Shown here in pieces: positions 22,991-36,961 of a stretch of 64,000 nucleotides of DNA. Numbering within the stretch: position 1 is the stretch's first letter; each line of letters opens with the position of its first letter. The translations under genes were made by a program, and so were the position numbers. The stretch is from Warburgia ugandensis (Eukaryota > Streptophyta > Magnoliopsida > Canellales > Canellaceae). Below the pieces are notes generated by a model that made no database searches, had not been told where the DNA came from, and saw nothing but the letters and a program-made list of their open reading frames with translations. The stretch spans positions 26,175,437-26,239,436 of the forward strand of contig CP141138.1 in assembly GCA_035236585.1 (NCBI GenBank), given 5' to 3'.

Positions 22991-23993
22991 AGTCAAATGT
23001 CTTTCCTTATCAAATATATATATTCACAAAATTATTCTAAAATAATTTAAGGTATTCATTTGTAGACTAAAGTACAAACATATTCTAACTGTGCAAATCA
23101 ATTGAGGGTAGAGATAGAGCTATCATATCCCTTGAACTTATTTATAGGCTTCAACTATGTCCAAGAAATGTATTTTGATGTGAGCCAATGAGTTTAGGTT
23201 CATTAGATTTATTTTGTGCAAGTTTTTCTATGTTTTCAACAAGCTAGAGATCATCAACTTGAATGATTAGCAACTTAGATGCTGTTTTAGCTCCTCCTTA
23301 TCTCACAATAATTCCCTTATGACCTGCAGCTTTGAATATGTTCCTTACATGTGAATTTTACTTTCATAAATTGCATTTTATTGTATCTATCATAAAACTT
23401 CTAAGAAAATATGAGCCTCAAAAATTAGATAAACAAACAGATTTCCTGTCAAAACTGCATGATCCTCGGTATAGAGTTGGTGCTGATATGTATAATATAA
23501 GAAAAATGTAGGAGGGACCAACGTAAGCTTATTGGCATCAATCATGGACGGCATGTTTATTGCAATTTTGTATTTAATTGGCAATCTTCTCTATAATGAA
23601 ACCCAGACTAAAGTAGGAATCATGTAACTTATATATTCCCTAAACAAGCAAGGCTGCAAGCATGTTACATATCATGTCTTCTTATAAGCTAGAAGCCCTA
23701 TTTTTCAATTGGAGCATGTTCTTGTTGTAACTCACTTTTGACATGTGTTCAATAGCCTGACTGCAATGATGTTAATTGTGGTCACATCCATGAGTAGCTT
23801 GGTCCATTAAGAGATTGCATCAGGCATATTCAGAATGTCAAAGGGATGCATACTAGGTGAACGTTGGGTATTGAGGACCTAGGTTGCAATGATTCAAGTG
23901 ACTTGAAACATTCCAAGTTAAGAATCAAATGTACACGAACGTTCCTAGCTAGCTAAGACATAATCAAATACAAAGTTGCCTAGGACCATCTAT

Positions 23994-25392
23994 GATGCAC
24001 CGAGATTTTAGATGCATTTTAAAGTCATTTTATTCAAAAGTCTAGATCCTTGATTTGAAAAATTCTTTTGAAGAACAAGTAGATGAAACATTTTCTTTGA
24101 AAACACTTTTCCTAAAACACTAGGTGTCATATAATTCACAAAAACTTGGATTTTGATTTAACATCAAAATGGACATTCATTTCTACTGAAAATCTGGTAG
24201 AATCTTCTCTGTATTTCGGACATTTGCATTTAACACATGTGATTCAATAACTTCATAAAAATATTCAAGACCAATAATATATAATATGTGGAGAGTCGTC
24301 TCCATATCAACTCATTGAAGATAATATATATATATATATATATATATTTAAGACTTTGGAATCAACACCAATGTTTATTCAAAGTAAAGCCAAAATCTAC
24401 TCCATGTCATAATGCACAATCCACATATGTATATCAAATGTATAAGAGTCCACATCATACAAAGTGGGGATAAATCATATCCCAAAATCATGATTCTTTC
24501 ATGAGGTCATAATCAAGTGAGCATGTCCATATAATCAAGTATTATGAAAAAAATAGAGATATCTAGCTACACTTTAAAGTGAAAAATTACAACAAATCCA
24601 TATTGATGCTATTCATGCTCTTTACAAAATTATGTCTAATAAATAATGATGCATCCAAGAAGTCAAGATCTCATGAAACACTTAAACAAGTGTAAAAGTC
24701 CAACCAATGGTGGGACTACCTTATATCATGGGACCTGTGAATGTCTCACACCAAAACTAGGGATCATCCTGCCAAATCAACACTAAATGCTATCACTCGA
24801 TCATGATCATAGCACTGTGACTCCTCAAAAATTGTCACTATCACTATCACTCAGTCATGATCATAGCATCATGACTCCCCAAAAATCAACGCGTGCTATC
24901 ACTCCATTGTGATCGTAACATCATGACTCCTTAAAAATTAACATACATGCTGTCACTCAAATGTGATCATAGCACCATGAATCCCCAAAAATCAACTCAG
25001 GTGCTTTCACTCGATCATGATAGTAGCACCATGACCCCTCAAAAATCAACACAAGGAAATGTCCATCTTAACATGCTCATAGCGCGATATGACAAAACTA
25101 ACTATCCAAAACTCATGGACAACTATGCTGGTGATAACCAATTCCCGAGTCCATCAACTACCACTCCTTGTCAACCTAGAATGGGAGACTAAATGACATC
25201 ACACATTGGGAGAGAATCAGGCTCGTGTACAAATGATACCACTCCCTACAAAGTTTGCCTCTCCATTTGGCAAGTGTCTATCATTCCATAAAGTCAAAAG
25301 TTGGGTAGCCAATCCTATTATCCCTCGTAGCATAGCATTCATTAGGTCGGAACGTCCATCAAACCATCCACGAAGTACTTGTAGTGCGGGGC
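23994..25392 (-). mobile_element. Gypsy LTR 'B', distal part
   Basis: Minus-strand LTR end near 23994. The start region resembles the LTR at 6920: 'gcaccgagattttagatgc', then a 'cactaggtgtcat' block. It is interrupted at 25392 by element A and appears to resume at 30494. The flanks of A, GGGGC and GGGGA, look like a 5-bp target duplication with one change. Confidence 0.5.
24789..25057. repeat. Minisatellite, ~59-bp unit, about 5 copies
   Basis: Each unit contains a 'tatcactcgatcatgatcat', 'agcaccatgactcc' and 'caaaaatcaac' order with substitutions. It lies inside LTR B. Confidence 0.8.
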
Positions 25393-28300
25393 TGTAACGA
25401 CCCTCAATTTTGGGTCATTTTCTATGCATTAGATTATGATTTTAGTGGGGATAAGAAATTTGAATTTAATTCCATGAAAATTAAGTTAATGAAAATGACC
25501 TCTTCATAAGCTCAAAATTTGGACTCGAGACTATTAAATTTGGAATGTACGCATTCATACAATTCCAACGACACTAATTTTGTGTGAAACGGAGATTGAA
25601 GTAGAAAAATCCACAAGTTTTACAAATTGAGGGGGGGTTAAATTTGATAATGGCACCCCTCTACTTTGTTATTTTGTGGATTGCAGATGCAGCATCACAC
25701 ACGGAGTGGGCATGACATGTGGACTGTCAGTCACCACTCGTCGGCCCGTGTCCCTGCAATGGGTTGCAGTAGGTAGAGGGTTTTTACTGGGGGGACGTCG
25801 GAGAAGAAGGGGACAAACACTAGCATTCACCTATTCAATCTTCTTCTTCTTCATCTCACCTGCACCCCCCTTCCATCAGATTACCCTTTCCCTGGCTTTG
25901 GCACAACTCCCTCTTTGTTGGAATTTTTCGATAACCATGTCCCCCTTTCTTTAGCGACAAAAAGAAACCCATATCGACTTTTTGTCGGCGAGCAACCATC
26001 TCCCCTCTCTTTCTTAGGCATTGACTGAAACCCATATCAGGGTTTTTCTCAAACAACCGGCTTGGCATGCCCGTGCGCACAGGCCGACCACGATCTACCC
26101 TCTTTCCCTCCTCTGTTCACCGACGAGCAGCCCCTTTCCTTGGGCAGATCCCCCATCCCCTACATCTATCACCCTGTTCTCCAACAAAAATAGAGAACTT
26201 AGATTGGGTTTCTCCTTCAAGGAGACTGGCCACACGCTGATTTCCCCCTCCTCTCTTCACTGTCAAATTGGGCAGTGACTGGACATATCAGCCACCTAGG
26301 TTTTCCTTCCTCCTCTTCCCTAGCACTGACTCAGCTAGCCAGGGTTGGGCCAGCGAGCCAAGGCCTAACCCTACACCCCTTCCTCTTCTACGGTCGGGAT
26401 CAACTGGTGACACCTCCATAGTCACCGTCAGTCATCATTCTCCTCTCCCCTTATCTTTCTCTATTCTAATGAGTTAGGGCAGCGTTGACTTGCTGAGTCA
26501 ACTCGCCCCTAACTCGTTTGGGAGAAACTAAGTTGACTCAGCAGAACCCTATGGCCCCTTAAACTTTGAAAATTTGTTCTGGACAATCCAGGAAGAATCC
26601 CAGAGATCTAAAAATACCCTTGCGATCCTAGTAATGCAAGGAACAATTCCCATCTTCTTATTCTTCGGTCAAGGAAGATTTAATAGTTGATCTTACCAGA
26701 CCTTTGATCTGAGGTCAGATCATTTAATCTGTGATGACCTGACCTTGTTTTTCCAATCTCAATAGACCATTATTATCCTCATGAAGTGTAGATTTAGATT
26801 TATGGTAGTTATTTTGGATACGAAATATTTGTGGAGATGATTTAGCCGATGTTGATCAACGGCTACGATCATCTGAAGATCCAAGTATGAAATTGGATCC
26901 AATTTGATGATCCGAACTGTTTAGAATTCTTAATTGGATAAATTAATTAGAATTACTAAATTGTTATCTGATCTTGGGTGATTAGGTGAGGATCTTTGAT
27001 AAGATCAGCATAGATGTCTAATGATCAGGCATAGTTGAAGAGATCGGTGGACGATCCGACCAAGCAGACAGCTGAATGTTATTCAAAATGACTTGTTCAA
27101 GGTAAGATTACTATCTTAATCATTTGATGGATTGATTTAATTACAATTAGATATGATTGAGCATGAGATTCATATAATAATGCCATATCAGTTGATTTAA
27201 ATGATAAATTACTTAAGATTGATATGATCTAAGCTTAATAATTCTAAAATATGCATCGATATAATTAAAAAGAAAGATCAGATGGTTATGAGTGGGCTTG
27301 ATTCACTATGATTTGAATTATTAACCAATTAGGGTAGGCCCCTCACCTTGAGATTCTAGGGCTGGGAATCATTAGAATGTCTTGAATGTGATGTAATGAA
27401 ATGTGGAAACATAATGTTGTGTAATAAAGAATCCAAGTTAGATAAATTGGATTTTGAGCATGATGAGATGTGATACGTATCCAGGTGATGTAATTGTGGT
27501 GAACTGCACTAGAGTTGGGTTCGACTGAACTGGGAGATACAGACACGTAGTATGTCATCTGAGGTAGGTGATTACTTTTGAAATTTTTCATGATTTCATA
27601 CATCATGATGTATTATTTGGGAACTTAAGGCATGCGTTTTACGCCCTATGATATTTTTATTAAAATGCATTCATTATACATGTTTGATATCATGACATCT
27701 TAATTTATATGTTTTCTCATGTTTTGGCACAATTGATCACATGTATCATGCTTTTTGACTCGAACTTATTGAGATTTATTACACATGGAAGTTTCCATAG
27801 TTTATATCATGTTTTGCTATTTTATGACAGGTGTTGTTGCTCAGTGGGTACTATGCTAGGAGGGTTGTAGGGTTAGCCACCCGCCACCCACTCTCTGACT
27901 TTATGATATTTATAATTAGACAATAGCCCCAAAAGGGGACAATGTAAGTAGGTGGTGGTATCATGGGTAATCCCCACTACAAGTCTGTCCCCCAATGTGC
28001 GACGGAGGAAGTCTTTATTTTGGTGTTGATGGGGAGCAACAGTGGTTTAGACCCTAGAGTGGTTGCCACTATAACATAGTATCCCATATTCTTATTATAT
28101 ATGCTCAGGTGGTATGGATATATTGGGTGAAGCCTATGAGGGCAGCCAGATGTGGGTGGGCCTATGGGCTGAGCGAGCTACATAGTGTGTGAGCTACAGG
28201 TGAGGAACCCTGAAATTGGAATGAGTACTCATTGCCAGTGATATGAGTGTAATGAACACTCTTAGGGCTTGATTATGTACGATGCCTTGTTTATCATGAC

Positions 28301-29603
28301 GTGCATTTATATTATGATATGGACACGAATTTTTATTTACTTTTGACAGATGCATATCCATGTATTACTCATACTTTGCATGCCATAATGATTTGATCTA
28401 ATATTATTTTATTCAAGAGAAAAGCATGCTTTGATTATTATTGTTCTTTAGGCTTATGAATTTTCATGCGTTATCTGTTATGATTGCCTGATGATTTGAC
28501 ATGCCTTGTAAATAATTTACTCTACAGGACTCACCATGATGTTGACATCCTTTGCAAACTATTTTATAGCATGCTTTATTACTTGTAATCACCTACACAA
28601 GCAATAGCTTGTTGAGGCATTGCTTTGTTTACAATGCCTTAGACACAGAGAGTAGCAACAAGTTTGACACATTGATAGAGTAGGCAAAAGTGATGACAAT
28701 TCTCAGTGAAGTATTAAGGGCATTTCAGAAATGATAAAGTTTCTTCAAGACCTCACTGTGGTTATTGTTTATGGACTATATATTTATATAAATTGCAATG
28801 TGATTTGAATGTAAGGGTATGTGTTCATGTTGGATGTGATGGCTGTATGGACAGATCCCAAGCAATGTTGTCATGACTTGATTCTATTATCCATTGTTGG
28901 CGTATATTTTTTTATTGAGTATTGTATTTGATTGAATGGAAGGGCATGGAGACTGAGTGTCTTAAGCGTCATATCACACTGTGTTTATCAAGTGGTTTTT
29001 TTATTACACTTGTTATGTGTAATGATCCAAAATATAGAGGAGACTTTATCAGATTTTTGGTAAAAATGGGATTTCATTTCACCGTTAAATTCATGATTTT
29101 TTGGTTGCATGACTCCAGGGATTTTGAAATAAATACTTTTTATTCAAGTTTTGTTTTTAGTTGATTTAAAAATAAAAAATTTTAAAACAAGGATCTCGAC
29201 ACATTTTATAAATTGTTATTTTATTGTTATGAAAACCCAGAGTGTCACAGTTTGGTATCATGGCCTAGATCTACTCCATCACAGCCATTCCAACAAACCT
29301 AAAGGTTGCATACAGTCCATAGGGTGAGGTGATTTCCTATATATGAGTTACAGAGATAACTCACATGGAGGATGTTGATGATTGCGAAATAGATAATGCC
29401 ATGAAGGTTGGTAGATTTTCTCAGAAAATGTGAGACTTTAAATCTTTATATGAGTATAAGGAGGTATATATTTATGGGACGTATATGATTTTAGAGTCAT
29501 GAATCAGCAAAGATTATAAATTAGTTTCTCTTATCGAGAACCTTATTATATGATAGAAGATATATTTATATGAATTACTTTTGAGAGTTCAAATTTTAAC
29601 TTG

Positions 29604-29992
29604 AATGGTTAAGGAACACCATACTCATAGGATGAGCGTTGCAGAAATGAGAAAGTTGAGATGGATGAGTGGTAAGACAAGAAAGGATAGAATTAGAAAT
29701 GAAAATATTAAAGAAAATTTAGGGGTAGCACCAATAGGTAACAAGATGATGGAGATTAGACTTAGATGGTTTGGACATGTTCATAGGAGACCAACAATGG
29801 CACCTGTTAGAAGGAGTGAGGCAATATAAGTAGAAGGTCCTAAAAGGGTGAGGGGAAGGCCCAAAAGAACATGGATAGAAGTGGTGAGGAAGGATTTAGA
29901 AACTTTGGGACTAAATGAAGCCCTGGTATTTAAAAGAGTGGAATGGAGGAATAAGATTCATGTGGCCGACCCCTAATTGGGATAAGGTCTTA

Positions 29993-30052
<60 letters not shown>
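29604..30052 (+). mobile_element. 5'-truncated RTE-type LINE
   Basis: The frame from 29605 reads like the C-terminus of plant RTE reverse transcriptases: H-R-M-S-V-A-E-M-R, R-W-M-S-G-K-T-R-K-D-R-I, R-L-R-W-F-G-H-V, then after a stop at 29827 R-G-R-P-K-R-T-W and H-V-A-D-P. It ends in 'ggataaggtcttaat' and a (GAT)n tail, the microsatellite tail typical of RTE elements. It sits at the border of the 3' LTR remnant of element A. It is inactive, being 5' truncated with stops. Confidence 0.85.
29993..30052. repeat. (GAT)n tail of the LINE
   Basis: About 18-19 perfect trinucleotide copies directly after the LINE 3' end. Confidence 0.95.
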
Positions 30053-30053
<1 letters not shown>

Positions 30054-30493
30054 CATTTATATAAATTGCAATGTGATATGAATGTAAGGATATGTATTCA
30101 TGTTGGATGTGATGGCTATATAGACAGACCTTAGGCAATTTTGTCATGACTTGATTTTATTATCCATTGTTGGTGTATATGTTTTTATTGAGTATTGTGT
30201 TTCATTGAATTGGATGAGCATAGAGATTGAGTGTCCTAAGTGTCATGTCATGCACTATATTTATTAGGTGGGATTTCATTTCACCTTTAAGTCCATGATT
30301 TTCTGTAGAAATGGGATTTCATTTCACCTTTAAGTCCATGATTTTGTGGTTGTATGACTCCTAGGATTTTGAAATAAATGCTTTTTCTTTGAGTTTTTTT
30401 TTTGTCAATTTAAAAATCAAAGTTTTTAAAACAAGGATCCCCACACATTTTATAAATTGTTATTTTATTGTTGCAAAAACCCAGGGTGTCATA

Positions 30494-32657
30494 GGGGACC
30501 ACCAACAAGCTCACGAGTCTCCTCCACAAAATCATGGAAATCACTTAACATCTTAAAGTCAAGAAAATGGAAATGAAATGCTGGTGTAAAAATGCAAATC
30601 CAGGAGTGCCTTTGCTTGCCATTCCAAGGCACTACTCCTTTCTCGAGGTTAGCCTCTCAAGGACCAGCCACCAAACCTCCTCAACTAGGTCCCATCTAAA
30701 AACAATCCGCAAAAAATAAGCGCTAAATTTGGTACATTGGAACCCAATATGATTCATCTATCTTGTAATAACCATCAATGAAATCAAACTGCGGGATATA
30801 AATTGATACTATGTTAAAGCATCACTTTAAATTGTGAAAATTTTCAAATTTCACAAATTAATATTGTAGATCAACCAGAGTAATCATTCCCATGCAATTC
30901 AATTGTTTTCTAACAAACAACTATTTATTGGCATTTCATTTAAATATAACAATTTTCATAATCAATTTAATATTTAATATGAATGAATAAGGGTTCTTTC
31001 AAATCTGATTATGCGAAAAATAATAGTGATGTTGGAACACCTACCTAAAACCGCAATCCCAAATACTCCTAAAATCAACACAAGCCACCAATCTCAATCT
31101 CTATCACATAGATCTAGGGAAACATATATTCACTTCATCAATTAATCTTCACCAATTTATTGAATTATAATTTTAATGGTTGGGTGGCTCTTGATGCATC
31201 ATCCAATCTATAGATTCGTCTTATTTGTACTTTTATTGAGTCTAGGTCTTTGGAATCCATGTTTCGATCATGATCGATGTTAAAAACTGATGATCTAATC
31301 ATCCAATCACTAATCTTATGGATATCTCTAATCAAGTTATGAGATTACAGATCTTCACCGATCTTAATTGAATAGTTAAGCCATGTTTTAAACTATAATT
31401 TACTATATATCTATAATCATTGGTCATTATATGCATTAATAATAATGTAACTAGTTGATCATAGTAATATAAGAGTTAAAATCTTACTGATCATACCTCT
31501 AATTGAAAATTAGAGAATGGATAGCTCAGATCAAGTGTTTCACTCACTGATCGAAGATATGGAACACCTAATCTCGTGGATTTGGTATCTGGTAGCTGAT
31601 CAATGATCAGATCATGGTAGAGAACCAGAACAGTAATAGACTTGATGATTTGGTGCTGGGTCTATGGTCAGATCATGATAGATGGCTTGATCGATTATGG
31701 ATTTAGGTGCTAGTGATTGATCAATGGTCAAGTTAATCACATATCATGTTACTAGTGGTTGATCTAGTGATCAAATCTGAATCAGCGATCAGATCTATGA
31801 GGATCTTCATAGATCATATGTAGAAAGGAATCAAAGGCCTATGATGGCTTATGGTAATGGGGTCCACCCATGAAGGCTAATAGGAGAGAGAGTGGCAGAT
31901 GGTGGATGTAGGGGAGGAAACCATATGCACTAACCTCAATTGGTAGCTAGGCATCGTGGTGAGAGGGGAAAACTAGGCGTGCAAGTGGCCGACTCAGGCT
32001 GTGCCAGAGAAGCAAGAAAGACAATGGAATGGAGAGGTAGTGTGGTCGGCCCATCAGGTTGGTTGTGTCAATCGACCAAAAGAAAATAGGGAGGGACGAG
32101 GGGTTTCCAAATGCATCTTGCTGGAGGAGAAAGACAGGAAGAAAGGGAAAACAACAGGTGCACAAAAGGGTTTTCTGACCAAACCTCACTGGAGGGGGAA
32201 GGATGGTGCATGTGGGGTTTTCACTATTGTTGATAAAATGTCGATGGAGAAGATAGTTGAGGGAAGTTGCATGACAGCCATGGGAGATCAAAGGAGTTTG
32301 AGGTTGCCGAATTTTTCTTCCCCCTCCAGTGTGTCTAGCATGATTCCCACGCATGGTACTAGGTCGAATCTTTCTCAAATGTGGGTGCTAGGATCAATTT
32401 CTACCCCCTTCAAATTTGTAAAATTTTAGGGGTTTTTAGCCCTGATCTTTGTTTCATACAAAGTTAGTGTCATTGAAATTGTCTCGACACGTACATTCTA
32501 AAATTTGATGTTTTGGAGTCAAATTCTGAGTTTTCAAAGAGGTCATCTCTATGGAATTCAATTTCAACAAAATTTAATTCCTTATTCCATTCCAAATTAA
32601 CAATGTAATATAAGTTCCTTAAAAAGGAATTCAAATTTGAGGGTTGTTACATTCTTT
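30494..32657 (-). mobile_element. Gypsy LTR 'B', proximal part
   Basis: Minus-strand LTR starting TGTAACAACCCTCAAATTTG at 32657. It is homologous over several hundred bases to the start of LTR A (25393 onward), for example 'gacacta', 'tttttgt' and 'acaaatttgagggggg' blocks in the same order. The opposing frames at 31947-32429 are LTR sequence. With the 23994-25392 part it would make an LTR of about 3.6 kb. Confidence 0.65.
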
Positions 32658-32700
32658 CCCCCTTAAAGAAATTTTGTCCTCAAAATTTTCTTTGCAGCAT
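32658..32700 (-). other. PPT and polyprotein tail before LTR B
   Basis: The minus strand encodes N-F-E-D-K-I-S-L and then CTTTAAGGGGGAAAGAA, immediately before the LTR start. It parallels the junction at 8457-8500 and marks LTR B as a 3' LTR. Confidence 0.7.
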
Positions 32701-33327
32701 CTCTTAATTAAATCTAAATGTATCTTTCTTATTTAGTCATGAAATTAAATTACACTACGCACTTCAATACTCAACCACTAGAATCATCAATCAACAATAG
32801 ACTGAGGGAACAATTTATGTCCAAACATCCTAGAGCATACTAGCTTATAAAATAGACAAACTAATGCCAATTCAATTTAATGATCTTTTTCTTCTAATAT
32901 ATGGACTTAATTAGTTTATGTCCAACTTCTTTAGCTATGTTAAATCTAGGATTTCTTTAAACTAGCTTTAATTATTCTCTTACCCCACTGTTTCATTAAT
33001 CTTTTCAACTTGCCATTTCCAACTTCATAAGAATATGTTATACTTCTAACTTGGAAGACACATCTACAACCAAGATATTTGAATCCTTATAAATACATTC
33101 AGTGTACTCATCCTCATCCTCCTCATTAAGTTTCTCTCAACTAATTATTTATTTTTTGTTTGCATCTATCACCAAACTTAATGTAATAAAATTGATCTTT
33201 TAGAATTAACCTCTCCTTAGTCACTAAAATTTGCATTATTGCTACCTTCAATGTTTGATGTCAATCAATTATAGTTATTTTCATCTTTTGTTATTCTCAC
33301 AATATAATTATTTCTCCTTATCCACTT

Positions 33328-33458
<131 letters not shown>

Positions 33459-34125
33459 GATTAACAACATATAATATAATAAATACTTTTGATCTAAAGT
33501 AAAATAAATAATAATGTTAGATACTCCCACATAGTATAACATACAAATAAACCTCTCTAAAATTCTTTCCAATAACCTAAGAAATCACTTGAATTTATTT
33601 AATAAATTTTTGTATTCTTGTTTTAATTCCCTACTTATTTGCTAATCTCATCACCATTTAATAACTATTCTTATAAAATATTTGTTATATCCTCCAAGCA
33701 TTACGTACATCCAAATCATAACTACAAGTCCAAGAATAATTAAATAGGTCTTTACTTCTTAATGATGACTAACTATTAGGATTTTTATGTATGTAAGGAC
33801 TCACTTGTTTTCACCCCATAGATCAAATAATTCATCTATACAAGCATTAAAGTCTTATTACATCTAATTTTTAATTATTTTCATAATACTACAAATTTTA
33901 TCCATCAAATATATCCACTATGTGTACAGATTGATGTTGTAATTCTCCCAACTTCCCTAGTTTCTCTTTGATTGTGAATATTTTTCTTATCCTTTTTCAT
34001 TATTACCATATTATTATTGTACAGTGGCTGTTATGATCTATAAGGTTTATACACATTGTACCAGTTAAAACTTGAACTCTTAGAAGGTCTCTTATATAAA
34101 TAGAATGGTAAGCTTTAGGCAATCC

Positions 34126-34289
34126 TGAGAGTTTAGTCCCGCATTGCCTAGGGAGAAGAATTATGAGCTAGTTATAAGGCTTAGGTATCCCTCTCAATAC
34201 ATGCACATTTTTCATATGAGGAAGAGCAAAACTATAAAGCTTCAGCCAAAGCGGACAATATATGTATTATTAGGACCCGGATTCTTACA
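34126..34289 (+). mobile_element. TRIM-like solo LTR
   Basis: Starts TGAGAGTTTAGTCCC and ends GACCCGGATTCTTACA. It shares with the LTRs of the 39697-41892 array the order 'tagtcccrcat(c/t)g', 'ctaggg', 'gttataagg' and 'ggacaatat'. No matching target duplication was found, so the left boundary is approximate. Confidence 0.5.
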
Positions 34290-36635
34290 TTAGCATACTC
34301 CTTTGCAAGAGAGAGGGAGGAGGATTTATTAAATGCTCCTAGGAGTATTACTCCAAGATAGTCAAGCACAGAGAAAAGTGGCTTGAGAGTTTACTTTTTT
34401 GTATTTTTTGCAAACATCTAAACTATTCATCTGTTCTACAACCATCATGATCTCCTCAATGTGATAGCTTTTATCCAAAAAGGACCTCCAAGAAGCCATT
34501 TTCTTATCCCTTTTTTTCTATAAAATGGATGATTTTTAGTTGAAAAAGCTTAAAATGGATACAAACCATCCATTTCACATCAAGAAATGGCACCCAAAAA
34601 AAAAAAAAAGGTCATGTGAAGCTTCTTCTTTTTTTTCAAATGAAAGCTATCACTTTTTTTCTTTTTCTTTTTTGTTATTAATTCAACACATCGATGTCCT
34701 TAATTCCTAACATGGCAATGTGATCATGTGTATTGCTTCTTTCAATAAATTATTTAGATATAGATGAACCTTTGTGAATTGTGAAAGTCAATGTTGATTT
34801 TGAAATTGATCATGGTGATTTTGTCATTGTTCAAATTAGTTATGGAAAAAAAATCTTAAAAAAGAAATAGTTATGCAAAAAAGAAAAGGATATTTCCTTT
34901 ATTTAAAATGTGTCAATCCTATTGTTGCAGTTCTGTAGCCTCATATTATTTTCTTACACGACTGACTAAAACTTCAATTATTGACTAAAATCACCATTGC
35001 ATGGCTTAGTGATAAAATGGTACAATAATAAAAGACCATTATAGTACTTCCAAATATGTGGATCAATAAGGAAGCACATTTGTTGTCATTCCTTTAAAGG
35101 ACAAATGTAGCATGGACTTTAATTAAATAGAAAATCCACTTTATCATTTATAAAGAGAAAACAAAAACCTTACCCATGAACTTGCAAGAAATTTAATTTG
35201 TAGAATTTATTTTCTTGGACTTTCTTTTTTGTTGTACATGCCAAGGAGAAGGCTATTTTTCACATGCCCATTGCTTTAGAGGCATCCCAACTCATCTAGG
35301 CCATTTCAACATACGAGATTCATCATAAGTTCAAAGAGTGGGTAGGGTGATTCCTTCTTTCCTTAATGTCAAGTACCCACACACTTTAAAAAATTAAGGT
35401 GCAGTATCCTCCTAATCATAACTTCTCATGAAGTATTATCACATTTCCTCTTTGATTAGACATCATGGTCTTCATAAATCATCTATCAAACCTCAACATC
35501 ACAATCAAGGCTAGATCATATTGAAATATCTTGACCAAACACATTTTGAACATTTTCACATGCGGCTTGTAGCTTTGAAGTCATTCACATTTTCATTTGT
35601 ATATGTCTTTACAAGATATCACTATCTGAACTCATAAAATCTGAGTTTGCAGTTTTATAATTGAATTCATAGAATCAAAGTACAGCTTAATCTTATGAAA
35701 CTATGATTCCTTTTCTTATTCTATTCATAGCACAAGATGAGATCCACATTGTTATTGTTCATTCTATTTACCTCCCTTACAAATAACATGTTTTGAACTT
35801 ATGAGTATTAACTCTCTTTAATGACATTGCAAACTTTGCATGTCTATTGTCAAACTCTCACAACTTGAATCTTAAGTTAGTTTGAAACTTACTCAATACT
35901 AGTCACATCACACCATAGAGAGCCGCTTACTCTTTATGGGCTCTCCTGTCTTGCTTAGTTTCCAACTTCCAAATTCAAACATCATTTTGAACCCCATAGC
36001 TATTAAAGACTTCAAGGTCATTGCCTTTCAAAAAGTGAACTTTAGGTTCATGTCTCTTTATCTATCATAAGTGTAATTCTGGCCTCATAAATTTTACGTA
36101 ACAATCCACTGTTATTTACATCTTGAATAGTTCTCTGTTTGTAATGGGAATGTTGTGCCTTGTACACCAATTTCAATCCACCAGTCTCTCTCATAAAAGA
36201 ATATATTCATAAGTCATGTATAAATGCTTATAATCTAGTACCTCCCTTATTAATTTACTTTCTCTAATCCAATCTTTTGTCTTGTTGTAACATAGTGTTT
36301 TGATCTCAAAAGATAATCCTAAACTTTAGGATCTATAGAGAAAATTGACTATTTTTTGTTGAAGAATTTGTCCTTATACTACATGAAGGAATATCATTTA
36401 GTTAAATTTGAAATATTAAGAGCGAAAATGAATTTTCAGCAAAACTTACATTGGCTCCTTCTACATCTCTAAACAGATCTAAGTCCATAGTTTCACTATG
36501 TTCTTAAAATTTACCTTGGAGCAAGTCTTATTTTGGCATTTTTCATTTTCACTTATTATGTCTCATTTTTTATTAAGAGTATGGCAATTGACTCTTCCAA
36601 ATCACTAGAATTAGCCCTCTTAGCTTGATTCTAAT

Positions 36636-36798
36636 TGTTAGAGATATAGTTTGGTCAGTGGTTAGATTTGTCATTATCACAAATTGTAACCTTCCTTATC
36701 TATTGTTATTACCATTTCTATTATAATTTCCTCTGTAAACATTCAGTATTAAAGTCTCAATCTCTAGTATTCAAAGGAGCGATCCGTTCCCTCTAACA
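36636..36798 (+). repeat. Copia 5' LTR with adjacent PBS
   Basis: 163 bp, with 8-bp inverted ends TGTTAGAG...CTCTAACA. TGGTATCATAGCC (36799-36811) follows directly, one base from the usual copia PBS. Confidence 0.85.
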
Positions 36799-36961
36799 TG
36801 GTATCATAGCCATAAAAACTAGGCACGCTTCTTTTCCAAAAGTTCATATTCTCTTCTTTACTCAACTCCCCTTCCATTGATCATCAATTCCTTCTTCTTA
36901 GACAACCTTGGCCAAATCAACCACTTTTTCTTCTTCAAATCAACCAATTTCTCGAACCACC

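Larger units (their letters stand above)
21446..23993. other. Intergenic AT-rich DNA
   Basis: Contains two local tandem repeats, listed separately. 'tttataaagggggttcc' near 22650 followed by a pyrimidine-rich stretch has the look of an LTR promoter, but no element boundary could be set. No gene was recognised. Confidence 0.5.
25393..30493 (+). mobile_element. Gypsy element 'A', internally deleted, nested in LTR B
   Basis: 5' LTR 25393-29249 (about 3.86 kb; TGTAACGACCC...GTGTCACA), then a PBS variant TGGTATCATGGCC at 29253-29265, about 340 bp of remaining internal DNA, a LINE fragment, and the last ~440 bp of the 3' LTR (30053-30493), which is a clear direct repeat of 28783-29249. No gag-pol remains. 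Flanks GGGGC (25388-25392) and GGGGA (30494-30498) suggest one insertion event. Open frames at 25676-26477 and 28922-29164 lie in LTR sequence and are not genes. Confidence 0.7.

Noticed and set aside
23975-23993. Degenerate PBS beside the end of LTR B
   Set aside because: The 'gcctaggacca' match is weak, and the PPT at 32658 marks LTR B as a 3' LTR, where no PBS is expected.
29911-30147. Poly-Ile protein on the minus strand
   Set aside because: Translation of the (GAT)n tail of the LINE.
31947-32429. Opposing 142/143-aa frames
   Set aside because: Located in gypsy LTR B and mutually antisense; homologous positions in LTR A are not conserved as coding.
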